Shown one piece after another: positions 54,673 through 63,749 of a stretch of DNA of 64,000 bases. The notes under the pieces were generated by a model. The model did not search any database and had not been told where the DNA came from. It saw only the letters and a program-made list of their open reading frames with translations. The position numbers and the translations under genes are program-made. The stretch lies in assembly GCF_026967795.1 (NCBI RefSeq), contig NZ_JAPVBH010000007.1:62001-126000 (forward strand). Reading direction: 5' to 3'. Position 1 is the first letter of the stretch; the number at the start of each line of letters is the position of its first letter. Origin of the DNA: Modestobacter sp. VKM Ac-2986 (GTDB taxonomy: Bacteria > Actinomycetota > Actinomycetes > Mycobacteriales > Geodermatophilaceae).

Positions 54673-55935
54673 TCAGCCGGCCGGCGGGGGCGCGACCTCG
54701 CCGAGCAGCTCGGCGCCGGCGAGGTAGCCGGCCAGCAGTGCGGTGGCCACCTGCCCGACCACCTCGTCACCGGGCAGGAAGCGCGGTGAGTGCAGCCCCG
54801 GACGGCGGCCGTCGGCACCCGCGGGACCGCCGTCGACGCCCAGGAACAACATCAGCCCGCGGGCGCCCGCGCAGAAGTGCGAGAAGTCGTCGGAGCCGAA
54901 GGAGCGCCACGTGTCGTCGACCGTCGTGCCACTGCGCGCCAGCCAGCCGGCGGCACCGCGGGCCAGGTCGGGGTCGTTGGCCAGCACCGGCATGTTGTTC
55001 TCGCTCTCCACCTGCACGGTGCAGCCGTAGGCGGCGGCGGTGTGCTCGGCGACCTCGGTGAGCGCCTGCACCAGGGCCAGCCGGTCCTCCTCGCGCATCG
55101 CCCGCAGCCCACCCCGGGCCCGGGCGGTGTCCGGGACGACGTTGAACGACGAGCCGGCGTCCAGCTGGGTGACCGCCAGCACCGCGCTCACGGTCGGGTC
55201 GACCCGGCGGCTGACCAGCTGCTGGAGGGCCAGCACGATCGCCGACAGCGCCAGCACCGGGTCAGCGGTGGTGTGCGGGTAGCCACCGTGCCCGCCGTGG
55301 CCGGTCACGGTGATCGTGAACTCGTCACTAGAGGCGTTGACCGGGCCGGGGGTGGCGTTGACGACGCCGGCCGGCAGCTGCGGCTGCACGTGGGCGGCGA
55401 CCACCGAGTCCACCCCCTCCTCGGCCAGCACGCCCTCGGCGACGACGTCGGCGGCGCCGGAGGGCGCCCGCTCCTCCCGCGGCTGCAGCAGCAGGACCAG
55501 CGGCGCGGGTCCACCGACCCGGCAGACCGCGCGGGCCAGCGCGACCAGCCCGGCCAGGTGGGTGTCGTGCCCGCAGGCGTGCATCGCCGCACCCGTGGCC
55601 GCCCACGGGGCGCCGGTGCGCTCGGCCACCTCCAGCCCGTCGAGCTCGGCGCGCAGCGCGACGCTGCGGCCCGGGCCGTCGACGACCCGCACCAGGCGAC
55701 CGGTGTCCGCCACGACCCGGCCCTCCCCCAGGCCGAGGGCGGCGACCACGGCGTCGGCGGTGTCCTGCTCCTCCCCGGACAGCCGCGGGTCGGCGTGCAG
55801 GGCGTGCCGCAGCTCGACGGCGGCCGGCAGCTCCTCGGCCAGCGCGGCGCACAGCCGCTCCCACCAGGCCGACAGCGCGGCCGGCGGCTCCCCGTGCGGG
55901 ACGGCGACGGGCACGGTGGTCTCAGGGGCGCTCAC
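54673..55935 (-). CDS. M20 family metallo-amidohydrolase
   Basis: A 420-residue zinc peptidase/amidohydrolase of the M20D type, which cleaves N-acyl amino acids. Motifs: LRAELDGLEV, MHACGHDTHLAGLVALA (metal His/Asp), LLLQPREERAPSGA (general-base Glu pair), the lid-domain GHGGHGGYPHTTADP and the final metal His in LHSPRFLPGDE. GTG at 55935. No signal peptide. It stands alone between YibE/F and a divergent methyltransferase. Confidence 0.93.
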   Translation of the reverse strand: MSAPETTVPVAVPHGEPPAALSAWWERLCAALAEELPAAVELRHALHADPRLSGEEQDTADAVVAALGLGEGRVVADTGRLVRVVDGPGRSVALRAELDGLEVAERTGAPWAATGAAMHACGHDTHLAGLVALARAVCRVGGPAPLVLLLQPREERAPSGAADVVAEGVLAEEGVDSVVAAHVQPQLPAGVVNATPGPVNASSDEFTITVTGHGGHGGYPHTTADPVLALSAIVLALQQLVSRRVDPTVSAVLAVTQLDAGSSFNVVPDTARARGGLRAMREEDRLALVQALTEVAEHTAAAYGCTVQVESENNMPVLANDPDLARGAAGWLARSGTTVDDTWRSFGSDDFSHFCAGARGLMLFLGVDGGPAGADGRRPGLHSPRFLPGDEVVGQVATALLAGYLAGAELLGEVAPPPAG

Positions 55936-55990
55936 CGACCCATCTTCGCCGGGTCCGTGTTCCAGCCGGATGTCCGGCCCGCCCCTCGCC

Positions 55991-55996
55991 TAGCCT
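55991..55996 (+). promoter_or_regulatory. -10 element of the methyltransferase gene at 56003
   Basis: TAGCCT is followed by exactly six bases and the GTG start, another clear leaderless arrangement. Confidence 0.5.
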
Positions 55997-56002
55997 GCCG
56001 CG

Positions 56003-56620
56003 GTGGACCTGGACGTGGTGCGCGACGCGTACGCCGCCGTCGCGGGGCGGTACGCCGAGCTGTTCGACCGCAGCGGGCTCGACCACGAGGACGGCGAGGA
56101 CGTCGCGCTGGTCGAGCGGCACCTGGTCGGCCTGCCCGGTCCCGTCCTGGACCTCGGCTGCGGACCGGGCCAGTGGACGGCGCACCTGCACGCCCTGGGC
56201 GCCGACGTGACCGGCGTGGACGTCGTCCCCGAGTTCGTCGCGCACGCCCGCGCGGCGCATCCCGGGCCCGGGTTCGTGCTCGGCTCGATGACCGGGCTGG
56301 ACGTGCCGGCGCACTCGGTGGCCGGGGTGCTCGCCTGGTACTCGACGATCCACCTGCCACCGTCCGAGCTCGACGGGGTGCTCACCGCTGTCCGGCGGCT
56401 CCTGGCACCCGGGGGCGCGCTCGTCCTCGGCTTCTTCAGCAGCGACGACGACGGCGTGGTCCCGTTCGACCACGCGGTCACCACGGCCCACCGCTGGCCG
56501 GTCGACGTCATGGCGCAGCGGCTGGCGGGAGCCGGCTTCACCGAGCTCGAGCGGGTGCAGCGGGTGTCCGCTGCCCGACCGGACCGCCGGCACGCCGCGA
56601 TCGCCGCCCGCGCGTCCTGA
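56003..56620 (+). CDS. Class I SAM-dependent methyltransferase
   Basis: A 205-residue small-molecule-type methyltransferase. VLDLGCGPGQWTAHLHALGA is motif I, VTGVDVVPEFVAHARAAHPG binds the ribose, and VAGVLAWYSTIHLPPSELDG plus RRLLAPGGALVLGFF are typical of the UbiE-like group. Substrate unknown. A perfect terminator hairpin follows. Confidence 0.9.
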   Translation: MDLDVVRDAYAAVAGRYAELFDRSGLDHEDGEDVALVERHLVGLPGPVLDLGCGPGQWTAHLHALGADVTGVDVVPEFVAHARAAHPGPGFVLGSMTGLDVPAHSVAGVLAWYSTIHLPPSELDGVLTAVRRLLAPGGALVLGFFSSDDDGVVPFDHAVTTAHRWPVDVMAQRLAGAGFTELERVQRVSAARPDRRHAAIAARAS

Positions 56621-56632
56621 GCGGTGGTGCTC

Positions 56633-56658
56633 GCCCGGGGGCCTCGCGGCCCCCGGGC
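56633..56658. terminator. Bidirectional terminator hairpin
   Basis: GCCCGGGGGCC (56633-56643) and GGCCCCCGGGC (56648-56658) are perfectly complementary around TCGC, lying between convergent methyltransferase and aldo/keto reductase genes. Confidence 0.8.
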
Positions 56659-56664
56659 GGGGCG

Positions 56665-57699
56665 TCAGAGGCTGGCGCCGGGTGCGGCCGCGAACGGCTC
56701 GATGGCGGCGAGCTCGTCGTCGGTCAGGTCCGGGCCCTGCAGCGCCTGCAGGTTGGCCTCCAGCTGGGCCACCGAGCTGGCCCCGATGATCGCGGTGGTG
56801 ACGCGGGGGTCGCGCAGCACCCAGCGCAGTGCGAGCTGGGCCAGCGTCTGGCCGCGGCCGGCGGCGACCCCGTTGAGCCCGCGGGCACGGTTCGTCAGGT
56901 CCTCGGTGACGTCGTCGGCGGACAGGTAGACGCTGCGGGTGGCGCGGGAGCCCTCGGGCACGCCGTCCAGGTACCGGTCGGTGAGCCGGCCCTGGGCCAG
57001 CGGGGAGAAGACGGCCACGCCCGCGCCGGCCGCGGCGGCCGCGTCGAGCACGCCGCCCTCGGGCGACCGGTCGAAGATCGAGTAGCGCGGCTGGTGCAGC
57101 GTCAGCGGCGTCCCCAGCTCGGCCAGGATCTCCGCGGCGCGGGCGGTGTCCTCGGGCGAGTAGTTGGAGATGCCGACGTAGAGCGCCTTGCCGGCCCGGA
57201 CGACGGCGTCCAGGGCGCCCATCGTCTCCTCCAGCGGGGTGTCGACGTCGCGCCGGTGGGAGTAGAAGACGTCGACGTAGTCCAGCCCGGTGCGCCGCAG
57301 CGACTGGTCCAGGCTGGCCACCAGGTACTTGCGCGAGCCGCCGTCGCCGTAGGGACCGGGCCACATGTCGTAGCCGGCCTTGGTGGAGATCAGCAGCTCG
57401 TCGCGGTAGGGGCGCAGGTCGCTGGCCAGCACGGCCCCGAACGTCGTCTCCGCCGAGCCGTAGGGCGGGCCGTAGTTGTTGGCCAGGTCGATGTGGGTGA
57501 CGCCCAGGTCGAAGGCCCGCCGCAGGATGGCCCGCGGGGTCGCCAGCGGTCGGTCGGCGCCGAAGTTCTGCCACAGGCCCAGCGACACCGGCGGCAGCAG
57601 CAGCCCGCTGCGCCCGGCCCGGCGGTACTCGGTGGTGGTGTAGCGGTCGGCGGCAGGGGCCCAGGACCGGTCGGTCCGGTCGTCGGTGATCACGGGCAC
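56665..57699 (-). CDS. Aldo/keto reductase (YghZ-like, shaker beta-subunit group)
   Basis: A 344-residue NADPH-dependent reductase. Catalytic tetrad regions are present: FDLGVTHIDLANNYG (Asp, Tyr), LLISTKAGYDM (Lys) and VDVFYSHRRDVDTP (His). YGPPYGSAETTFG and IIGASSVAQLEANLQAL support the YghZ (L-glyceraldehyde 3-phosphate reductase) group. GTG at 57699 (VPVITDDR) gives a usual N-terminus. Confidence 0.92.
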   Translation of the reverse strand: MPVITDDRTDRSWAPAADRYTTTEYRRAGRSGLLLPPVSLGLWQNFGADRPLATPRAILRRAFDLGVTHIDLANNYGPPYGSAETTFGAVLASDLRPYRDELLISTKAGYDMWPGPYGDGGSRKYLVASLDQSLRRTGLDYVDVFYSHRRDVDTPLEETMGALDAVVRAGKALYVGISNYSPEDTARAAEILAELGTPLTLHQPRYSIFDRSPEGGVLDAAAAAGAGVAVFSPLAQGRLTDRYLDGVPEGSRATRSVYLSADDVTEDLTNRARGLNGVAAGRGQTLAQLALRWVLRDPRVTTAIIGASSVAQLEANLQALQGPDLTDDELAAIEPFAAAPGASL

Positions 57700-57832
57700 A
57701 TCGTCGCAGCCCGGCGCCCGGCGTGCGGCGCGAGGACGCGAGACCCCCGACTCGCCGGGCACGACCACGGCGGCCGGCACCGCCCGTCGGCGGACGGACC
57801 GACACCCCACCGTTCCCGCGCCGGCGCGGTCG

Positions 57833-58639
57833 TCACGGGGAGCGGTGGAACAGCCACCTGAGGGCCTGCTCGGCGGCGCGTCGGTACTCGTCCCGCCCGC
57901 TGTCACGTCCGTAGGCGAGGTCCTCCAGCGCCGCGCACCGCGCGAAGAAGGTGATCCGTGCCATCGCCGACCCGGGTGCGTCGAGGCCGCCGTACGCCTC
58001 CACCACCCTGGCCAGGAAGGCCGGCCCGAAGTCGCGGTACAGCCGGGCGAAGTCCAACGCCGGGTCGCTGAGGGCCGCATCGGACCAGTCGATGACGCCA
58101 CTCACCACCTCGTCGTGCTCGAGGACGTGCTCGGCGCCCAGGTCGGCGTGCACCAGGACGCGCTGACGAGTCGGTGGCGGCACGCTCCGGCGCAGGACGG
58201 CGAGCAGGTCCGGCGGCCCCACCAGGTCCTCGAGCCACTCGTGCGGATCGGCCGCGTCGGTCGGCACCAGGTCGGCGACGTCGTCGAGGTCGGTGTCGTG
58301 CAGCTCGCGCAGGAACCGACCCAACGCCGGCGCAGCACCTGCGGGCGGCCGGCGCCCCAGGAGTGACCGGCCGGGGAGCATCGGATGGGCCAGCACCCCG
58401 GCCTCCTCGTCGACGAAGCGGGGAGCCGGCACTGCGATCGACACCCGAGGGGCGAGCACCCGCAGCAGTCGGGCCTCGCGGCCCACGCTGCGCCCCTCCC
58501 CCACCCGCAGGACCAGGTCCCCGACGAGGAACGCGGTGTTGTCCAGTCCGGACCCGAGCTCGACGATCGCGGTTCCGGCGAGCTGCGGGGCGAACCGGCG
58601 CAGCGACGCCCTGGCCCGTTGCCGGCGTACGTCCTCCAT
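57833..58639 (-). CDS. Aminoglycoside phosphotransferase (APH) family kinase-like protein
   Basis: A 268-residue protein with the APH/choline-kinase fold. The N-lobe has LGSGLDNTAFLVGDLVLRVGE, the catalytic loop is VLVHADLGAEHVL (Asp, with Glu where Asn is usual two positions later) and the metal site is GVIDWSDAALSDPALDFARLY. The substrate is unknown; a resistance role cannot be inferred from fold alone. The ATG at 58639 lies close behind the TetR stop (9-base gap), so the two may be co-transcribed. Confidence 0.88.
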   Translation of the reverse strand: MEDVRRQRARASLRRFAPQLAGTAIVELGSGLDNTAFLVGDLVLRVGEGRSVGREARLLRVLAPRVSIAVPAPRFVDEEAGVLAHPMLPGRSLLGRRPPAGAAPALGRFLRELHDTDLDDVADLVPTDAADPHEWLEDLVGPPDLLAVLRRSVPPPTRQRVLVHADLGAEHVLEHDEVVSGVIDWSDAALSDPALDFARLYRDFGPAFLARVVEAYGGLDAPGSAMARITFFARCAALEDLAYGRDSGRDEYRRAAEQALRWLFHRSP

Positions 58640-58648
58640 GCCGGCGGC

Positions 58649-59269
58649 TCAGGCGCTGTGCACGGTCGCCTGGTCGATGAGAGCCGCCGCGATGCCGACC
58701 GCAGTGGGGAGGGCGTCCTCGCCCAGGGTCCGCGTTCGCGCCGTGACGCCGTCGAGCAGGAGGGCCAGCTGCTGACCGAGCAGTTCCGGATCTGCGGCGC
58801 CGGCCTCACGAGCGGTCTCGATCAGGCGGACGGTAAGGGCCCGCGTGTACTCGCGCGCCAACACGCGCGCCGGGTGCTCAGGGTCCCCGATCTCGAGGAA
58901 CGCGGACATGAGCGGCCCGCACTGGGCTGCGCTCGTGGCATCCGCGGTCGACAGCGGCGCCTGGAAGACCGCGAGCAGACGCTCGCGGGGTGTGAGGTCG
59001 GTGCGGTCGAACACCTCCGGCATGACGTCGGGATCGACCCGCCGCAGGTGGGCGATGACGAGGTCGCCCTTGCTGCCGAAGTGCTGGTAGACGGTGCGCT
59101 TGGACACTCCCGCCACCGCGCACAGCTGGTCCATCCCCGTGTCGCGGATGCCCTGCTCCCGGAACAGCTGCTGCGCGGCATCGAGGATGCGCTCGCGCGC
59201 CCCCCGGCCCCGACGCTGACCCTGCGGGCCCTTCTCCAGGACCTGTGGGCTCTTCTCCAAGTCGCTCAC
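58649..59269 (-). CDS. TetR/AcrR family transcriptional regulator
   Basis: A 206-residue repressor. The N-terminal helix-turn-helix (about 25-70) has ERILDAAQQLFREQGIRDTG and AVAGVSKRTVYQHFGSKGDL; the C-terminal ligand domain is helical. The first 20 residues are a charged extension (LEKSPQVLEKGPQGQRRGRG). GTG at 59269. It is divergent from the patatin gene, and three 20-bp repeats lie in the shared control region, so autoregulation and control of the patatin set are likely. Confidence 0.92.
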   Translation of the reverse strand: MSDLEKSPQVLEKGPQGQRRGRGARERILDAAQQLFREQGIRDTGMDQLCAVAGVSKRTVYQHFGSKGDLVIAHLRRVDPDVMPEVFDRTDLTPRERLLAVFQAPLSTADATSAAQCGPLMSAFLEIGDPEHPARVLAREYTRALTVRLIETAREAGAADPELLGQQLALLLDGVTARTRTLGEDALPTAVGIAAALIDQATVHSA

Positions 59270-59277
59270 GTGCCCAA

Positions 59278-59378
59278 GGTAACAGCGGGTGTACTTACGC
59301 CTCTCGGGTAACGCTCGGTGTACTTAGCTTGCATCTGGCGCGTGGATGGGCTACTCCTTAAGTACACCGGGCGTTACC
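59278..59378. promoter_or_regulatory. Three 20-bp operator-like repeats between tetR and the patatin gene
   Basis: Sites at 59278-59297 and 59307-59326 are direct copies; the third at 59359-59378 is inverted. All read GGTAAC-N4-GGTGTACTTA in one orientation; 16 positions are invariant, and sites 2 and 3 differ at a single base. Site 1 covers the tetR ribosome-site region and site 3 ends 29 bases before the patatin ATG. This is the expected layout for a TetR-family operator set controlling both directions. Confidence 0.75.
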
Positions 59379-59407
59379 CCAGTTTCCCCGGAGGAAGGAC
59401 TGTCCCC

Positions 59408-60259
59408 ATGAGCGCACCGAGTGCCGCAGGACCTGTGCGCGCGAGGGAGACGAGGGCTCTCGTCCTCGGTGGCGGCGGCGTCGCGGGCATCGCCTGGGAG
59501 ACCGGCATCCTCGCCGGGCTGGCCGCCGCGGGAGTCGACGTCGTCCACCCCGACCTCATGGTCGGCACGTCAGCGGGCTCCACCGTGGCAGCCCAGGTGA
59601 CCAGTTCGGCGTCCCTCGCCGACCTGTACCAGGACCAGGTCGACGGGACCGGCGCGCCCGAGCCCACGGTCCTGGACGTCGACCTCGTGGCACTGATGGC
59701 CGAGGTGCGCCAGATCCTCGGGAGCGGAGGGGACCCGCGACTCGTCCGGCAGCGGATCGGAGCCATGTCCCTGGCGCACGACCGCGTCCCCCAGGCGGAG
59801 CGCCGCGCCCTGATCGAGGTACGGCTGCCCAGCCACGTCTGGCCCGGACAACGCCTGGCCATCACGACCATCGACGCGGAGACCGGCGAACTGGTCGTCC
59901 TCACCAACGACTCGGGTGTCGATCTGGTCGACGCCGTCGCTGCCAGTTGCGCCATCCCCCGCGTGTGGCCGGCGGTCACGGTCGACGGCCGCCGGCTCTT
60001 CGACGGTGGCATGCGCAGCGGGACCAACACCGACGTCGCCGACGGTCACGGCAGGGTGCTGGTGCTCGACGTCATCGGCCTCCCCGAGACGAGCGACGTG
60101 GCACGGGTGACCGCCCCGGTGTTCACCATCACGCCGGACGAGGCGTCCCAGGTCGGCCTGGAGGACCTCCTCGACCCGGCATCCCGCGCCGTCTGCGCAC
60201 GCGCAGGACATGAACAGGGACAGCGGATCGCTGCAGACGTCAGCGCCTTCTGGTCCTGA
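59408..60259 (+). CDS. Patatin-like phospholipase family protein
   Basis: A 283-residue lipid acyl hydrolase. The oxyanion loop is ALVLGGGGVAGIAWETG, the nucleophile motif is VGTSAGS (about residue 57), and the catalytic dyad Asp is in LFDGGMRSGTN. The ATG at 59408 has GGAGGAAGG upstream; in-frame upstream starts would cover the operators. Codons ending in A or T (gca, gga, cct, agt) are more frequent than in core genes of the window. It heads a set of TetR-linked genes. Confidence 0.9.
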   Translation: MSAPSAAGPVRARETRALVLGGGGVAGIAWETGILAGLAAAGVDVVHPDLMVGTSAGSTVAAQVTSSASLADLYQDQVDGTGAPEPTVLDVDLVALMAEVRQILGSGGDPRLVRQRIGAMSLAHDRVPQAERRALIEVRLPSHVWPGQRLAITTIDAETGELVVLTNDSGVDLVDAVAASCAIPRVWPAVTVDGRRLFDGGMRSGTNTDVADGHGRVLVLDVIGLPETSDVARVTAPVFTITPDEASQVGLEDLLDPASRAVCARAGHEQGQRIAADVSAFWS

Positions 60260-60371
60260 CCGGCGCCGCACGTCAGGGCCCTTCCTGCCCGCGGACAACC
60301 AGCACGCCGACCGCTCTCGTCTCGACGAGCGGCTCCACAGGCACATCGACCGACGACGAACGAGGAGCACG

Positions 60372-61286
60372 ATGAAGATCTTCATGACAGGCGCCACCGG
60401 TTACATCGGCAGCGTCATCACCGAGAAGCTGATCGCGGCCGGGCACGAGGTCACCGGGCTCGCGCGCTCCGAGGCCACCGCCGAGAACCTGCGCGCGCGG
60501 GGCATCGAACCCGTGCCAGGCGACCTCACGGACACGCAGACGCTCACGGACGCTGCCCGGAGAGCCGACGGCGTCATCCAGAACGCCTTCGACTTCGCCG
60601 CCGACTTCCCGGCCGCCAGCGCCGGAGAGGCACACGCCGTGGACGCCCTGATCGCCGGGCTGCGGGGCAGCGGCAAGCCGCTCGTGTTCACCAGCGGCAC
60701 CGGGGGCCTGGGCGACACCGGGCAGGTCGTCTTCGACGAGGACACGCCCGCACCCGAGACCGACTCCCCCGTCCTCCGGGCTCTCCAGGTGCGCTTCGAC
60801 ACCGAGAAGGCCGTCACGACGGCCAGCGACGTACGCGGCACCGTGCTCCGGCCCCCGAACGTCTACGGCCGGGACGGCGGCCGCACGGTGTTGTGGGCCA
60901 TCGGAGCAGCCGGCCGCGGCCTGGGTGCCGTCCCCTACGCCGTGGGCTCGGAGGACAACCTCTGGTCCCTCGTGCACGTGGACGACCTGGCCGACCTCTT
61001 CGTCCTGGCCATCGAGAAGTCGCCCGGCGGTGAGCTCTTCCACGCCTCCGCACAGACCGGCATCCGCACCGGGGACCTCGCGGCCGCGATCAGCTCCCAT
61101 GCAGGGCTCGGCGGTAAGACCGTCGCGTTGGACGCGACCGCACTCGCCGACGCCCTCCACTCCGCGCCACTGGCCCAGTACTGGTCCATCAACAGCCAGA
61201 TATCGGGTGAGAAGGCCCGCCGCCTGCTCGGCTGGGACCCGGAGCACCTGGACGTCCTCAGCGAGTGGGGTCAGCCCGGGAGCTGA
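60372..61286 (+). CDS. NAD(P)-dependent epimerase/dehydratase-like SDR
   Basis: A 304-residue extended SDR of the atypical type. The nucleotide-binding motif is MTGATGYIGSVITEKLIAAGH; further blocks are FTSGTGGLGDTG, VLRPPNVYGRDGG and SLVHVDDLADLFVLAIE. The usual YxxxK is not obvious: the region after FTSG lacks a clear Tyr, as in several SDR_a subgroups that act as flavin/NAD reductases. ATG at 60372 with GAGGAGC upstream. It lies 112 bases after patatin. Confidence 0.87.
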   Translation: MKIFMTGATGYIGSVITEKLIAAGHEVTGLARSEATAENLRARGIEPVPGDLTDTQTLTDAARRADGVIQNAFDFAADFPAASAGEAHAVDALIAGLRGSGKPLVFTSGTGGLGDTGQVVFDEDTPAPETDSPVLRALQVRFDTEKAVTTASDVRGTVLRPPNVYGRDGGRTVLWAIGAAGRGLGAVPYAVGSEDNLWSLVHVDDLADLFVLAIEKSPGGELFHASAQTGIRTGDLAAAISSHAGLGGKTVALDATALADALHSAPLAQYWSINSQISGEKARRLLGWDPEHLDVLSEWGQPGS

Positions 61287-61399
61287 TCGACCACCCGACC
61301 ACCCGACCAGAGACCACCGCACGAGCGACCGCAGCTCCACGCTGCGAGCAGCCGTGTTAGGTACCGACTGCCTGCGACGGCAGCCGTCGAGGAGGACCC

Positions 61400-62419
61400 G
61401 TGCAGTACCGCCCCCTGGGCCGCACCGGCCTGCAGGTCAGCACCCTGGCACTCGGCGCGATGAACTTCGGCGCGATCGGCCGCACGACGGCCGAGGAGGC
61501 CACTGCGGTCATCGACGGCGCGCTCGACGCCGGCATCAACCTCATCGACACCGCCGACGTCTACAGCGGCGGGCAGTCGGAGCAGATCGTCGGCCGTGCC
61601 CTCGCCCACCGCCGGGACGACGTCGTGCTGGCCACGAAAGCCGGCCTGCCCATGGGGCAGAACCGCAACCACAGAGGCAGCGGTCGGCGCTGGCTGACCA
61701 TGGCACTGGAGGACAGTCTGCGCCGACTGGACGTGGACCACGTCGACCTCTACCAGGTGCACCGCTGGGACCCGGCGACCAGCGACGAGGAGACGCTGTC
61801 GGCGCTGACCGACCTGCAGCAGGCAGGGAAGATCCGACACTTCGGCTCGTCGACCTCCCCGGCCCACCGCATCGTCCGAGCCCAATGGACCGCCGTCGAG
61901 CACCGACTCGGCCGGTACGTCACCGAGCAGCCGAGCTACTCGATCCTGCAGCGCGGCATCGAGAGCCACGTGCTGCCCGTGACCCAGGAGCACGGGATGG
62001 GCGTGCTCGCCTGGAGCCCGCTGGCCTCCGGCTGGCTGTCCGGCGCCGTCCGCCAGGGCCGCAGCACCACGACCCACCGCTCGACGTTCATGGCGCAACG
62101 CTTCGACCCCAGCCGACCCAGCAACCAACGCAAGATGGCGGCTGTCGAACGGCTCGTCCAGGTCGCCGACGACGCCGGCCTGACGCTCGTCCAACTGGCG
62201 CTCGGCTTCGTGACCGCTCATCCGGGCGTCACGAGTGCCCTGATCGGGCCGCGCACGCTGGACCACCTCGCCTCCCAGCTCGCCGCAGCCGACACCGTCC
62301 TGGGTGACGACGTCCTCGATGCCGTCGATGCCGTCGTCGCTCCCGGCACCGACCTGGCTCCCGAGGAGAAGCTCGACACCCCACCAGCCCTGCTGGAGCC
62401 CTCACTCCGGCGGCGCTGA
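61400..62419 (+). CDS. Aldo/keto reductase
   Basis: A 339-residue reductase with LGAMNFGAIGRTTAEE, DAGINLIDTADVYSGGQSEQ (Asp, Tyr), VLATKAGLPMG (Lys), VDHVDLYQVHRWDP (His) and the C-terminal SALIGPRTLDHLASQL. It belongs to the general oxidoreductase (YajO/Tas-like) group. GTG at 61400 with GAGGAGG upstream. It follows the epimerase by 113 bases and may share its regulation. Confidence 0.92.
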   Translation: MQYRPLGRTGLQVSTLALGAMNFGAIGRTTAEEATAVIDGALDAGINLIDTADVYSGGQSEQIVGRALAHRRDDVVLATKAGLPMGQNRNHRGSGRRWLTMALEDSLRRLDVDHVDLYQVHRWDPATSDEETLSALTDLQQAGKIRHFGSSTSPAHRIVRAQWTAVEHRLGRYVTEQPSYSILQRGIESHVLPVTQEHGMGVLAWSPLASGWLSGAVRQGRSTTTHRSTFMAQRFDPSRPSNQRKMAAVERLVQVADDAGLTLVQLALGFVTAHPGVTSALIGPRTLDHLASQLAAADTVLGDDVLDAVDAVVAPGTDLAPEEKLDTPPALLEPSLRRR

Positions 62420-62611
62420 ACCGGGCCCACCTGCCCCCAGCCACTGCGGCGGGGCGATGGGTCACCGCTCCCGGCCGGTCACCGCTCTCTGCCGTCGACG
62501 CGTCCCGTCGCTGCCCCGTAACGCGGCACGACCGGGCACGTCGTCCGAGCAGCTCACAGGCGTCCACGCCTTCCCTGGCGCGAGACCAGTTCGCAACAAC
62601 GAGGAGGAACG

Positions 62612-63301
62612 ATGAGCACAGGACCCATCCGCAACGTCGTGCTGGTGCACGGCGGGTTCGTCGACGGCTCAGGCTGGCAGGGCGTGTACGACCTGCTGAC
62701 CGCCGACGGCTACCAGGTCAGCGTCGTCCAGAACCCGACGCTGTCCCTCGAGGACGACGTGGCCGTCACCCGCCGCGTCCTGGACCAGCAGGACGGCCCA
62801 GCCGTCCTCGTCGGGCACTCCTACGGCGGCGCGGTGATCAGCCAGGCCGGCACGCACGAGAAGGTCGCGTCACTGGCCTACATCGCCGCGTTCGCCCTGG
62901 ACGAGGGTGAGTCGGTGAACACCCTGATCGCCGACCCGCCGCCCGGTGCGCCCGTCCCGCCGATCCTGCCGCCGGTGGACGGCTTCCTCTTCCTGGACCG
63001 GGAGGCGTTCCCCGCGTCCTTCGCCGGCGACCTCCCGGAGGCCCAGGCGCGCTTCATGGCGGCCTCGCAGGTGCCCTGGGGCGTCGAGGCCCTCGCCGGC
63101 GCGGTCACCGACCCGGCCTGGCGGGTCAAGCCCAGCTGGTACCTCGTCACCACCGAGGACAAGATGATCCCGCCGCCGGCCCAGCGGTCGATGTCCGAGC
63201 GGGCCGGCGCAACGGTGACGGAGGTGGCAGGCAGCCACGCCGTCTACCTCTCCCGGCCCGATGCCGTCGCCGACCTCATCAAGGCGGCGGCCGGCTCCTG
63301 A
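62612..63301 (+). CDS. Alpha/beta hydrolase (esterase-like)
   Basis: A 229-residue hydrolase beginning NVVLVHGGFVDGSGWQGVYD. The nucleophile elbow is VGHSYGGAV (about residue 71), the His is in GSHAVYLSRP, and the acid is likely in TTEDKMIP. It resembles the salicylate-esterase/EstC-like group (pfam Abhydrolase_6) common in soil actinobacteria. ATG at 62612 has GGAGGA upstream. A terminator hairpin follows. Confidence 0.9.
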   Translation: MSTGPIRNVVLVHGGFVDGSGWQGVYDLLTADGYQVSVVQNPTLSLEDDVAVTRRVLDQQDGPAVLVGHSYGGAVISQAGTHEKVASLAYIAAFALDEGESVNTLIADPPPGAPVPPILPPVDGFLFLDREAFPASFAGDLPEAQARFMAASQVPWGVEALAGAVTDPAWRVKPSWYLVTTEDKMIPPPAQRSMSERAGATVTEVAGSHAVYLSRPDAVADLIKAAAGS

Positions 63302-63314
63302 GCGGACCCGGACG

Positions 63315-63346
63315 CCGGGGACCACGGTGCTCGCCGTGGCCCCCGG
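63315..63346 (+). terminator. Terminator hairpin after the hydrolase gene
   Basis: CCGGGGACCACGG (63315-63327) pairs with CCGTGGCCCCCGG (63334-63346) at 12 of 13 positions around a 6-base loop, beginning 14 bases after the stop. Confidence 0.65.
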
Positions 63347-63749
63347 CCCGACCCGGACCGGCTCCCCGGCGGGCTCGGCCACCACCCCTCCGCACTCGAG
63401 CGGCGCCGCCGACCAGCGGGCATCATCCCCGGCGCCGGCAACCGACCGACCTGCCGAGTGGTCGACCTGCTCCCCACCCGGCTCGTGCTCTGCAGGGCGG
63501 AGTGGGAGCCGGCGCGGCGAGGACCGGGCACCGGCCGGGCATCTCCTGACCGGACCGACCTCGCCGGAATCACGCGGGCGCGCCTGCGAGGCCGAGACCC
63601 ATCCACGCGATCACAACGGCTTCCTGAGCAGGCCGTCCACGTGCGCTGATCGAGCACCACCACCCGTCCGTCGATCCCCGTGTTGCGCCGGCGGCGGAAC
63701 GGCCGCGCCGACGCGGCCGGATAGACCGCACACAGGGCACGGTGCGCGC
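63347..63749. other. Gene-free region near the right edge
   Basis: About 400 bases without a protein I can support. Open frames exist on both strands but show Arg/Pro-rich, unmatched products. No repeat or strong hairpin was seen. The end presumably carries the promoter of the next gene. Confidence 0.45.

Noticed and set aside
57833..58639. APH-like gene as an antibiotic resistance determinant
   Set aside because: The fold is shared by many small-molecule kinases and nothing specific to aminoglycoside modification is visible.
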